Positions 1 through 8,373 of a DNA stretch of 48,445 nucleotides are shown here, in pieces. Origin of the DNA: Acholeplasmataceae bacterium (lineage in GTDB: Bacteria; Bacillota_I; Bacilli_A; ML615J-28; CAG-698); contig JAAYBG010000017.1 in NCBI GenBank assembly GCA_012718985.1, forward strand, positions 1 through 48,445. The letters are read 5' to 3'. Both the position numbers and the translations under genes were made by a program. Under the pieces are notes generated by a model. The model was not told where the DNA came from. It saw nothing but the letters and a program-made list of their open reading frames with translations, and searched no databases. Position 1 is the stretch's first letter. The number at the start of each line of letters is the position of its first letter.

Positions 1-102
1 AAAGTGGACACACCTGTTTCCATCTCGAACACAGAAGTTAAGCACTTTAACGCTGATGATAGTTGGTTATATAGCCCGCAAAAGTAGGAAATCGCCAAAC
101 TC
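1..102 (+). rRNA. rrf: 5S ribosomal RNA, 3' portion (truncated by window start)
   Basis: 5S-like sequence 'cctgtttccatctcgaacacagaagttaagc...tagttg...gtaggaaatcgcc' directly upstream of a tRNA cluster. Confidence 0.9.
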
Positions 103-150
103 CTTTCTATTAAATTAAAGGAAAAAACATTTTAATATTTTATTAACTGT

Positions 151-226
151 GGAGGATTAGCTCAGTTGGGAGAGCATCTGCCTTACAAGCAGAGGGTCGT
201 AGGTTCGAGCCCTACATTCTCCACCA
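151..226 (+). tRNA. tRNA-Val(TAC)
   Basis: Cloverleaf GGAGGAT...ATTCTCC-ACCA; anticodon loop CTTACAA. Confidence 0.95.
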
Positions 227-232
227 TTGTTT

Positions 233-308
233 GCCGGCTTAGCTCAACTGGTAGAGCAATTGACTTGTAATCAATAGGTTGCGGGTTCAAGTCCTGCAGC
301 CGGCACCA
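233..308 (+). tRNA. tRNA-Thr(TGT)
   Basis: Cloverleaf GCCGGCT...AGCCGGC-ACCA; anticodon loop CTTGTAA. Confidence 0.95.
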
Positions 309-311
309 TTT

Positions 312-387
312 GTCTCCGTAGCTCAGCAGGTAGAGCAACTGACTTTTAATCAGTGGGTCAGACGTTCGAATCGTCCCGGAGACACCA
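312..387 (+). tRNA. tRNA-Lys(TTT)
   Basis: Cloverleaf GTCTCCG...CGGAGAC-ACCA; anticodon loop CTTTTAA. Confidence 0.95.
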
Positions 388-392
388 TTGTA

Positions 393-479
393 GCCTGAGT
401 GGCGGAATAGGTAGACGCGCAGGACTTAAAATCCTGTGGTAGCAATACTGTGCGGGTTCGATTCCCGCCTTAGGCACCA
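393..479 (+). tRNA. tRNA-Leu(TAA)
   Basis: Class II tRNA with long variable arm; anticodon loop CTTAAAA; encoded ACCA. Confidence 0.93.
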
Positions 480-513
480 ATTGTATAGATTTATTTTTGT
501 TTCGTTTTTTTGT

Positions 514-589
514 GGGTCCTTAGCTCAGCTGGGAGAGCGCCTGTTTTGCAAGCAGGAGGTCGACGGTTCGATCCCGTTAGGATCCACCA
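514..589 (+). tRNA. tRNA-Ala(TGC)
   Basis: Cloverleaf GGGTCCT...AGGATCC-ACCA; anticodon loop TTTGCAA. Confidence 0.95.
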
Positions 590-621
590 TTTTTGTATAA
601 GTTCAAATTGAATATATAGCT

Positions 622-698
622 GGCGGTGTAGCTTAGTTGGCTAGAGCGTACGGTTCATACCCGTAAGGTCGGGGGTTCAAATCCCTCCACCGCTACCA
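622..698 (+). tRNA. tRNA-Met(CAT), elongator type
   Basis: Cloverleaf GGCGGTG...CACCGCT-ACCA; anticodon loop TTCATAC; resembles Bacilli elongator Met tRNA. Confidence 0.88.
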
Positions 699-702
699 TT
701 GT

Positions 703-779
703 GGACCCGTAGCTCAGTTGGTTAGAGCTACCGGCTCATAACCGGTCGGTCGTAGGTTCGAGTCCTACCGGGTCCACCA
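703..779 (+). tRNA. tRNA with CAT anticodon, probably tRNA-Ile2 (lysidine-modified)
   Basis: Cloverleaf GGACCCG...CGGGTCC-ACCA; anticodon loop CTCATAA; body and order (Ala-Met-Ile2-Ser-fMet-Asp-Phe) resemble Bacillus clusters. Confidence 0.85.
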
Positions 780-807
780 GTTTAAAACTTAATATTTTGT
801 AAATAGT

Positions 808-898
808 GGAGGAATACCCAAGTCCGGCTGAAGGGATCGGTCTTGAAAACCGACAGGCGTGAAAGCGCGCGCGGGTTCGAATCCTGCTTCCTCCGCCA
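808..898 (+). tRNA. tRNA-Ser(TGA)
   Basis: Class II tRNA GGAGGAA...TTCCTCC-GCCA; anticodon loop CTTGAAA. Confidence 0.93.
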
Positions 899-908
899 TT
901 TAATATAT

Positions 909-984
909 CGCGGAGTAGAGCAGCTGGTAGCTCATCGGGCTCATAACCCGAAGGTCGTTGGTTCAAATCCTTCCTCCGCAACCA
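909..984 (+). tRNA. Initiator tRNA-fMet(CAT)
   Basis: C1-A72 mismatch, three G-C pairs in the anticodon stem (TCGGG CTCATAA CCCGA), encoded ACCA. Confidence 0.92.
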
Positions 985-986
985 TT

Positions 987-1062
987 GGTCTCATGGTGTA
1001 GTGGTTAACATGTCAGTCTGTCACACTGAAGATCGCGGGTTCAAGTCCCGTTGAGACCGCCA
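987..1062 (+). tRNA. tRNA-Asp(GTC)
   Basis: Cloverleaf GGTCTCA...TGAGACC-GCCA; anticodon loop CTGTCAC. Confidence 0.94.
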
Positions 1063-1068
1063 TTTTTA

Positions 1069-1144
1069 GGCTCGGTAGCTCAGTCGGTAGAGCAAAGGAC
1101 TGAAAATCCTTGTGTCGGCGGTTCGATTCCGCCTCTAGCCACCA
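1069..1144 (+). tRNA. tRNA-Phe(GAA)
   Basis: Cloverleaf GGCTCGG...TCTAGCC-ACCA (one C-U acceptor mismatch); anticodon loop CTGAAAA. Confidence 0.92.
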
Positions 1145-1154
1145 TTTAGAAATA

Positions 1155-1178
1155 ATCATCCATACGGGTGATTTTTTC
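1155..1178 (+). terminator. Rho-independent terminator of the rRNA/tRNA operon
   Basis: ATCATCC-atac-GGGTGAT followed by TTTTTT. Confidence 0.8.
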
Positions 1179-1232
1179 TTTCTTAAAAGGACTTTTTGTG
1201 ATATTATGTAAATAGAAAAATGGAGGAAAGCG

Positions 1233-2333
1233 ATGGCAAAAGTATATTATATTGATTTTCATACCAAATCAGGAAAAAACATGTTGCAGAAGCTTAAAAA
1301 TTTAATCGAAGAAGCAGGAATAGAAAAAATAAATTTTGAAAAACGGCATGTTGCAATAAAAATCCATTTTGGTGAACCAGGGAACCTTGCTTATATTCGC
1401 CCTAATTATGCGAAGGTAATTGTTGATAAAGTCAGGTCTTTAGGCGGGAAACCATTTTTAACTGATTGTAATACTTTATATGTAGGACGTCGTAATGAAG
1501 GATTAAATCATTTAGAAACGGCCTATGAAAATGGATTTTCTCCCTTTTCAACAAACGCTCATGTAATTATCGGAGATGGAATTAAAGGAACTGACGATAT
1601 TGAAATTCCAATCAATTTAGAATATGTGAAAAATGCGAAAATAGGTAGGGCGATTGCAGATAGTGATATCATTATTTCTATGAATCATTTTAAAGGGCAC
1701 GAAAGCACAGGTTTTGGTGGAGCATTGAAAAATCTAGGCATGGGTTGTGGCTCACGAGCTGGAAAAATGGAAATGCATAGTAGTGGAAAACCACGAGTTA
1801 ATGAAGTTATGTGCCGTTTTTGTAAGAAGTGTGCTGAAGTGTGTGCCCATCAAGCAATTACCTATTTAGCGACCAACAAAGCTAAAATCAATCAAGATTT
1901 ATGTGTTGGTTGTGGACGTTGCATTGGAGCATGTGCTTTTAACGCTATCAAACCGATATGGAACGAATCAGAAGAAATATTGGTCAAGAAAATAGCGGAA
2001 TATTCACTGGCAGTTGTGAAAGGAAAACCCAACTTCCATATTAATTTTATTATGGATGTATCTCCAGACTGTGATTGTGCAAGCTACAACGATGTGGCGA
2101 TTGTTCCAAACATTGGAATTCTTGCATCATTTGACCCAGTAGCGCTAGATCAAGCCAGTGTTGATATGGTAAATGCTGCTCCAGCAGTAGAAGAAAGTTC
2201 ATTGAAACAAAAAAAATACCATCAAGACAAATTTAAAATGCTGCATCCTGATACGAAATGGGAAGAAGGATTAATCCACGGAGAAAAAATAGGTCTTGGG
2301 GAAAGAAAATACGAATTAATTAAAGTGAAATAG
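1233..2333 (+). CDS. DUF362 domain-containing protein with C-terminal 2x[4Fe-4S] ferredoxin motifs
   Basis: DUF362-like body (KIHFGEPGN, NHFKGHESTGFGGALKNLGMGCGSRAGK) plus CRFCKKCAEVC and CVGCGRCIGAC; RBS ggagga. Confidence 0.88.
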   Translation: MAKVYYIDFHTKSGKNMLQKLKNLIEEAGIEKINFEKRHVAIKIHFGEPGNLAYIRPNYAKVIVDKVRSLGGKPFLTDCNTLYVGRRNEGLNHLETAYENGFSPFSTNAHVIIGDGIKGTDDIEIPINLEYVKNAKIGRAIADSDIIISMNHFKGHESTGFGGALKNLGMGCGSRAGKMEMHSSGKPRVNEVMCRFCKKCAEVCAHQAITYLATNKAKINQDLCVGCGRCIGACAFNAIKPIWNESEEILVKKIAEYSLAVVKGKPNFHINFIMDVSPDCDCASYNDVAIVPNIGILASFDPVALDQASVDMVNAAPAVEESSLKQKKYHQDKFKMLHPDTKWEEGLIHGEKIGLGERKYELIKVK

Positions 2334-2346
2334 AAAGGGAAGAAAA

Positions 2347-3234
2347 ATGAAAAAATGGCAAGAAATAGAACAATTCTTAAAATTGATTCATCAAGATCAT
2401 ATTGAAAACCAAAAATACTATATGTTTGGTTATCAAGAAGAATATAAAAAAATGGAGGTAGTTAATTTAGGATATATTCCTTTTTATGATGGAAAAGAAA
2501 CGATAAGAGATATTGATATTTTGCCAGATTTATATAAAAAGAATCGTCCTTCGATTTTAAAAAAATGCACAAAATATATTTGCATTCATGATACTGCAAG
2601 TGGGGCTCCAACAGCTGATGGTAAAGCACATAAACATTGGTTAATGAACATGGCAAATGATAAAGAAAATCAAAATTCGGTTTCTTGGCATTTTACTGTT
2701 GATGAAGGAGGCATCTTTCAACATTTACCAACTGATGAAGTGGCGCATCACGCCGGAGATGGTTACCGTGAATGGGGAAACACTTATTTCAATACAACAT
2801 ATAATCGTACTTGTATTACGGGAGGCAATTTAAATAGTGTGGGGATAGAAACTTGTGTTAATTTTGGTTCTGATTATACTAGGACAATGAGAAACACGGC
2901 AAAACTAGTTGCGGAATTGATGATAGAATTTGATTTAACTATTGATGCTATTAAACAACACAATGACTTTTCAGGGAAAGATTGTCCGATGACTATGAGA
3001 CATGCAAATCGTTGGCAAGAATTCTTACATTTGGTAAAAATTGAACACCTTGGAAAAACAAGATTTAATGATGTAGTATTCAATTGGAAAAGTTTAACAC
3101 CAGAGATTATCGATAATACAGGGAAAATCATTAATCATATAAACAATGGACAAGTTGATTATGAAGTAGAGGTTGAATATAACAATGAAAAAAGAAAATA
3201 TCAGTTTACAGGATATTTGAACCATTTATCATAG
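2347..3234 (+). CDS. N-acetylmuramoyl-L-alanine amidase (Amidase_2), no signal peptide, Ig-like C-terminus
   Basis: Zn-ligand motifs IHDT, HHAGDG, KQHNDFSGKDCP; C-terminal FNWKSLTPEIIDNTGKI Ig-like segment. Confidence 0.88.
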   Translation: MKKWQEIEQFLKLIHQDHIENQKYYMFGYQEEYKKMEVVNLGYIPFYDGKETIRDIDILPDLYKKNRPSILKKCTKYICIHDTASGAPTADGKAHKHWLMNMANDKENQNSVSWHFTVDEGGIFQHLPTDEVAHHAGDGYREWGNTYFNTTYNRTCITGGNLNSVGIETCVNFGSDYTRTMRNTAKLVAELMIEFDLTIDAIKQHNDFSGKDCPMTMRHANRWQEFLHLVKIEHLGKTRFNDVVFNWKSLTPEIIDNTGKIINHINNGQVDYEVEVEYNNEKRKYQFTGYLNHLS

Positions 3235-3257
3235 GAAGAGAAAATCTTCCTTTTTTT
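3231..3257 (+). terminator. Rho-independent terminator
   Basis: GGAAGA-gaaaa-TCTTCC followed by T7. Confidence 0.75.
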
Positions 3258-3304
3258 GTTTTAAAAATAAAGTAGATATGATAAAATTGTTATGAGGAAA
3301 TACT

Positions 3305-5029
3305 ATGAACAAGAAAATTTTATTTTTTACTTTATTAATCTTTTACATCATCTTATACGGGTGCAATAAACAACATAATCTCAATGAAAATCCTATTGAA
3401 GAAGAACCTTTTGAAGAAAATCCAGTAGAAGTGACAATGGATGAAGTAAAAACGTGGTTAATTGACCAATATAATCATTATCGAGTAACATCAAATATAG
3501 TTTTTCCCACTACAGATGATAGTGGACAGGCAAAGATTGAAACTATATCTTTTGAACGAAAATACTTAACAAATCAAGGGGAGTTTACGGCACCGATGTT
3601 TGATTTGGAAGCGGAAGTTATGTTTATCATCGATATGGAAGAAGAAACAGATGATGTTATTGTCACGCTTATTCTTCAAGGTTATGGTGATGAGTTTGAT
3701 GAAACGATGGCATGGTTAGAAGACGTAATTCCCCAAAAAATATTAGGGGATTTTACCTTCCCTGAAAAGTATACACAAACGGGAGCTAATCTTACTTGGC
3801 ATAGTTCTAATGAAGAAGCAATTACTTCCAAAGGAAAAGTAACAAGAAATACAGATCAAGATAAAGGTGTGTTACTAAGTTGTGAGATAGAAATCGATGG
3901 AGAAGTAAAATTATTTACGAAGTACGTATATGTTTTAGGCAGGACAGATAAAGAAAAAATAGAAATCGTAAAGAAATGGCTTGATGAAAGATATGCTATT
4001 GGTTATATTGATGAAAACACAGAGTTTGTTACTACTGATGAAGTATATCAGTCTAAAATTATTTGGACTTCTCAAAATGAAAGCATCGTTACAAAAAAAT
4101 TAGAATATATTCAACCGCTTTATGATACAAAAATTGGCTTTAGTGTAGCGATTGGAATTGGTGCAAGCTCAACAAGTTTCAATTATATTTTTCATGTTAA
4201 GGGAAAAGAATATGAAGATATGTGGAGTAAAATAGAAGATTTTCTTGATAAAATCAATTTATCACAAATTAAAACACAAAAGTTTTACTTGTATGGATAT
4301 GAAGTAGGATATCAAACCGTCCCTAGTGAAAATATCGGCTATCTTCCCTTTTATGATGAAAAAGAAATGGAGATCATTCAATCTATTTTACCGGACAGCA
4401 GTTCACTAAAACCAAACAGGATGAGAAGTGCAACGAAATATATTGTAATTCATAACACTGGCATGGCCCATCCAACAGCAACAGCAAAAGGGTTGAATGA
4501 ATACATCCATTCAACTACGAGAGTAGCTTCTTGGCATTTTTCGATTGATGATAAAGAGACTTACCAACAATTGAAATTAGGTGAAGTAGGATGGCACGCC
4601 GGCGAAAGCAATGGAAATAACTACGGAATAGGAATCGAATCTTGTGTATATCAAGGGGTAGATTTCAACATGGTTATGCGTCGATTGGCAAAATTATCAG
4701 CGAAATTGCTAATATTATATAATCTAGACTTGACAGATATGAAACAACATTATGATTTTTCAGGTAAGGATTGTCCACAAGTCATTAGGCACGCGGGTCG
4801 TTGGAGCGAATTATTATACTTAATTCAATTGGAATATTTTGCCCAAACAGAACTTCAGGGAGTGGAATTTGTCTGGAAAAGTTTAACGCCAGAAATTATG
4901 GATGATGAAGGAAGAGTTATATCGCATCCCGGTAAAGAAATAGCACTAGATTATCAAGTTACGGTTACTTTTGCTGGCAAAACAAAGGTTTTTACCTATA
5001 CCTCTACATTACAAGAAAGAGCGAAATAA
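3305..5029 (+). CDS. Lipoprotein with about 3 Ig-like (atrophied bacterial Ig type) repeats and C-terminal Amidase_2
   Basis: Lipobox ILYGC; repeats with LTWHSSNEEAITSKGKV; amidase motifs IHNT, WHAGES, KQHYDFSGKDCP. Confidence 0.87.
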   Translation: MNKKILFFTLLIFYIILYGCNKQHNLNENPIEEEPFEENPVEVTMDEVKTWLIDQYNHYRVTSNIVFPTTDDSGQAKIETISFERKYLTNQGEFTAPMFDLEAEVMFIIDMEEETDDVIVTLILQGYGDEFDETMAWLEDVIPQKILGDFTFPEKYTQTGANLTWHSSNEEAITSKGKVTRNTDQDKGVLLSCEIEIDGEVKLFTKYVYVLGRTDKEKIEIVKKWLDERYAIGYIDENTEFVTTDEVYQSKIIWTSQNESIVTKKLEYIQPLYDTKIGFSVAIGIGASSTSFNYIFHVKGKEYEDMWSKIEDFLDKINLSQIKTQKFYLYGYEVGYQTVPSENIGYLPFYDEKEMEIIQSILPDSSSLKPNRMRSATKYIVIHNTGMAHPTATAKGLNEYIHSTTRVASWHFSIDDKETYQQLKLGEVGWHAGESNGNNYGIGIESCVYQGVDFNMVMRRLAKLSAKLLILYNLDLTDMKQHYDFSGKDCPQVIRHAGRWSELLYLIQLEYFAQTELQGVEFVWKSLTPEIMDDEGRVISHPGKEIALDYQVTVTFAGKTKVFTYTSTLQERAK

Positions 5030-5036
5030 TGAAAAC

Positions 5037-5075
5037 GAAGGAAACGTCATAAAAAAATGCGTTTCCTTTTTATTT
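5037..5075 (+). terminator. Rho-independent terminator
   Basis: AAGGAAACG-...-CGTTTCCTTTTTATTTTTT. Confidence 0.8.
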
Positions 5076-5148
5076 TTTGAAAACTTCCTTGGTTATTTAA
5101 ATCTTTTATGTTATAATTTACAAGGATTGAAATTAAGGAGAAGTCAAA

Positions 5149-6018
5149 ATGGAAAAATGGAAAAAGATTGAAGCCTTTCTCAAAAAAATCAATTTAAAAG
5201 AAATCAAAAATCAGAATTATTTCTTATATGGCTATGAAGAAGGTTATGAAAAAGTTCCCAGTGAAAATTTAGGGTATTTACCTTTTTACAATAGTTCAGA
5301 AATGGAAATAAAGAAAAGTTTTTTACCCGATGATAGTAAATTAAAACCTAATATCAAACGAAAAGCAACAAAATATATTACCATTCATAATACAGGGATG
5401 GCTCATCCATCAGCGACGGCAAAAGGGTTAGATGAGTATATTCACACAACAACGAGAGTGGCTTCTTGGCATTTTTCGATTGATGATAAGGAAACTTATC
5501 AACATTTAGATTTAGATGAAGTCGGCTGGCATGCCGGTGATGGTAGTCATACATGGGAAGAAAAATATTTCAATAAAACATACAATAAAGAATGCATCGG
5601 TGGTGGCAATCAAAACAGTGTAGGAATCGAATCTTGTGTATATCAAGGGGTAGATTTCAACATGGTTCTACGTCGATTGGCGAAATTAACCGCATCACTA
5701 CTAATCAAATATCAGTTAACGATAAAAGATGTAAAACAGCATTATGATTTTTCAGGGAAAAATTGTCCGCAGGTTATCAGAGAAGCAAATCGCTGGGAGG
5801 AATTTTTGTTCCTCGTTGAGTTGGAGTTGTTTGCTCAAAAAGAATTAGAGGATGTAGCATTTCAGTGGCAGAGCTTATCTCCTGAAATCATGGATGATGA
5901 AGGGAAAGTTTTTTATCACCCAGGAAAAGAAACAACAATCGCTTATCAAGTTGAAGTTGAACACAACAAAACTAAAAAAACATATTCTTTCACATCGCAA
6001 TTGCTAGCAAAAAAATAA
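5149..6018 (+). CDS. N-acetylmuramoyl-L-alanine amidase (Amidase_2), no signal peptide, Ig-like C-terminus
   Basis: IHNTGMAHPSATAKG, WHAGDG, KQHYDFSGKNCP; close paralog of the amidase domain of 3305-5029. Confidence 0.88.
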   Translation: MEKWKKIEAFLKKINLKEIKNQNYFLYGYEEGYEKVPSENLGYLPFYNSSEMEIKKSFLPDDSKLKPNIKRKATKYITIHNTGMAHPSATAKGLDEYIHTTTRVASWHFSIDDKETYQHLDLDEVGWHAGDGSHTWEEKYFNKTYNKECIGGGNQNSVGIESCVYQGVDFNMVLRRLAKLTASLLIKYQLTIKDVKQHYDFSGKNCPQVIREANRWEEFLFLVELELFAQKELEDVAFQWQSLSPEIMDDEGKVFYHPGKETTIAYQVEVEHNKTKKTYSFTSQLLAKK

Positions 6019-6028
6019 AGGAGAATGT

Positions 6029-8293
6029 ATGAAAAAAATAATTGTTACCGTGATTTGTCTATTTGCATGTGTTATTCTTGTTGGCTGTAAACCAGAGCTA
6101 GAAAATAACGAAAGTTTATCCTTTGATGAAATAATCAAATGGCTTGATGATCAATATCAAAACAAGGAAGTAAATGAAAACATAAGTTTACCAGGTGAAT
6201 ATCAAACAGCAACATTACAATGGACAAGTAATAATAATGATGTACTTTCTAATACTGGTGAAGTTAATGCACTTGAGACAGATGTTGATGTTGTTTTAGA
6301 ATGCGAAATAAAAATTAATGAAGAGATAAAAAAACACAAAATTACCGTGACGGTAGTAGGCAAAATTAATGAAATGGCTCGTATCACTGAATGGGTGGCA
6401 GCTTATTTTACAACATTTGATAGTAACAATTTTGTTTTGCCAAGTAAACATCCAGATTATGATTGCATAATCACTTGGGAGTCTTCAAATCCAAATATAC
6501 TGAGTGTCGATGGTAAAGTAAATAAACCTTTCGGTAAAGATGAAGATATTAAATTAAGTTGCACGATAACTTATCAAGAAAAAATAGAGCAACTTAGTTT
6601 TAATGTGATAGTTACTCAAGTTGTTTCTGGGGAAGAAATAGCTGAAGTTTCACATTGGTTGATGGCTAATTATAAAGATATTATTGTCGATAAAGATATT
6701 GTTCTACCAACAGAACATCCTACTATTCCAGCAACACTGACATGGATGAGTTTTTATGAAGAGATTATCGATAATGATGGTCACTTTACTGCTCCTATTC
6801 TCGATCAAGAAATAGAATTTTTATGTGTTGTTTCTTTCAATGGAAAAAAACAAGATGTGTTTGTAGAGATGGTGGCAAAAGGAAGCGGAACAGTAATGGA
6901 TGCAATTAAAGAATGGGTAAAGAAGCAAATTGGTTCTCCAATAGTGTATAATTTTCGTTTCCCGACAGAGTATCCAAAATATCATGCGACCTTTACTTGG
7001 TCTTCTGGGAATGAACAAATCATTTCTAACAATGGTGAAGTAATCCGTCCATTAGAAGGAGATGCTCTTGTTAATCTGACTTGTTTTATTACTTATGAGG
7101 GAAAAACAGAAAGCTATACATTTGAAGTTGTTGTTTTAGAACTCGCGGCTCGCGATAAATGTACAGAAACTAAAAAATGGCTTGATGAAACATTTCTTGG
7201 TTTTACTAAAATTGAAAGGGATTTAAATTTACCAACGGAATATAGTCCAATGCAGGCTACGATTAAATGGTCTTCTAATTTTAGTAATATTGTTGACTCA
7301 ACGGGAAAATTCACGCAACCTATTTCCGGAACAAACATTTCCTTGATAGCAGCAATTACAGTTGGAACTTACACCATGGAAGTTGTTTATAATTATGAGG
7401 TAGCAGGTTTTAGTTATACCAATAAATGGGAAGCCGTGGAAACTTTCTTGAATTCGATTAATTATAAAGAAATAAAAACACAACATTATCAAACTTTTGG
7501 AAATCGAACATTAAATGTTATCAATTATGGATATTTACCATTTTACAATCATAACAATTCAGTGATTGATTTGAAAATATTACCATACACTTATGGGAAA
7601 CAAAGAACGGGAATTGTTAGAAATAGCACGCAATATATTGTTGTCCACGATACCGGAAACAACAATAAAAATGCTACAGCGGAAATGCACTGGAGTTATA
7701 TTAACAATTTAAACAACAACCCTAATTCTTCTTCCGTATCATGGCATTTCACTGTTGATGAAGATAGTATTATTCAAAACCTTCCTTTAGATGAGGTGGC
7801 ATGGCATGCAGGAGATGGAACTCGTGAGTATGGTGCTACTTACTTTAATACGACTTATCAAAAAACCAGCATTACTGGTGGGAATAAAAATGGTATTGGT
7901 ATTGAAACATGCGTAGATGAAGGTTCAGAGTACAATAACACGATGAGAAACACGGCAAAACTGGTCGCTGAATTATTGCTTCAATATAATTTAGGATTTG
8001 ATCGAATCAAACAACATAATGATTTTTCGGGAAAAGATTGTCCGATGACCATGAGACACGCAAATCGTTGGGACGAGTTCTTATTCTTAGTAGAATTGGA
8101 ATACTTTGCGAAAGTTAATTTAATTGGAGTGACATTTGAATGGACGAGTCTTACACCGGCAATCTTAAATAATCGCGGAGAAATTATTGCGAAAACTGGC
8201 GATGAGCATAAGGTAGATTATCAAGTTGCAGTAACTTATGATAATGTAACTAAAATATACACTTTCTCATCAAAAGTAATGAAACTGAAATAG
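6029..8293 (+). CDS. Lipoprotein with about 5 Ig-like repeats and C-terminal Amidase_2
   Basis: Lipobox ILVGC; five ~85-aa repeats (LPTEYP...TWSSGNEQIISNNGEV...); amidase motifs VHDT, WHAGDG, KQHNDFSGKDCP. Confidence 0.88.
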   Translation: MKKIIVTVICLFACVILVGCKPELENNESLSFDEIIKWLDDQYQNKEVNENISLPGEYQTATLQWTSNNNDVLSNTGEVNALETDVDVVLECEIKINEEIKKHKITVTVVGKINEMARITEWVAAYFTTFDSNNFVLPSKHPDYDCIITWESSNPNILSVDGKVNKPFGKDEDIKLSCTITYQEKIEQLSFNVIVTQVVSGEEIAEVSHWLMANYKDIIVDKDIVLPTEHPTIPATLTWMSFYEEIIDNDGHFTAPILDQEIEFLCVVSFNGKKQDVFVEMVAKGSGTVMDAIKEWVKKQIGSPIVYNFRFPTEYPKYHATFTWSSGNEQIISNNGEVIRPLEGDALVNLTCFITYEGKTESYTFEVVVLELAARDKCTETKKWLDETFLGFTKIERDLNLPTEYSPMQATIKWSSNFSNIVDSTGKFTQPISGTNISLIAAITVGTYTMEVVYNYEVAGFSYTNKWEAVETFLNSINYKEIKTQHYQTFGNRTLNVINYGYLPFYNHNNSVIDLKILPYTYGKQRTGIVRNSTQYIVVHDTGNNNKNATAEMHWSYINNLNNNPNSSSVSWHFTVDEDSIIQNLPLDEVAWHAGDGTREYGATYFNTTYQKTSITGGNKNGIGIETCVDEGSEYNNTMRNTAKLVAELLLQYNLGFDRIKQHNDFSGKDCPMTMRHANRWDEFLFLVELEYFAKVNLIGVTFEWTSLTPAILNNRGEIIAKTGDEHKVDYQVAVTYDNVTKIYTFSSKVMKLK

Positions 8294-8373
8294 TGAAAAA
8301 AGTATAAAAAGATGTTTATTTTAAAAGTAAAAAATGTTAGAATATATAATAGCGGAAAAAGGAGTGAAAAAAT

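Noticed and set aside
101-122. Hairpin TCCTTT...AAAGGA after the 5S rRNA as a terminator
   Set aside because: Short stem followed by an A tract, not a T tract; the transcript likely continues into the tRNAs.
736-981. 81-aa minus-strand ORF (…DPVGLEPTTDRL)
   Set aside because: Antisense of tRNA genes; a well-known spurious ORF type produced by tRNA sequence.
4971-5171. 66-aa plus-strand ORF between amidase genes
   Set aside because: Out-of-frame overlap with two amidase genes and spans a terminator and promoter.
6029-8293. Possible DNA-level tandem repeat or CRISPR-like array
   Set aside because: Repetition is at the protein level (Ig-like ~85 aa repeats); no regularly spaced identical DNA repeats exist in the window.
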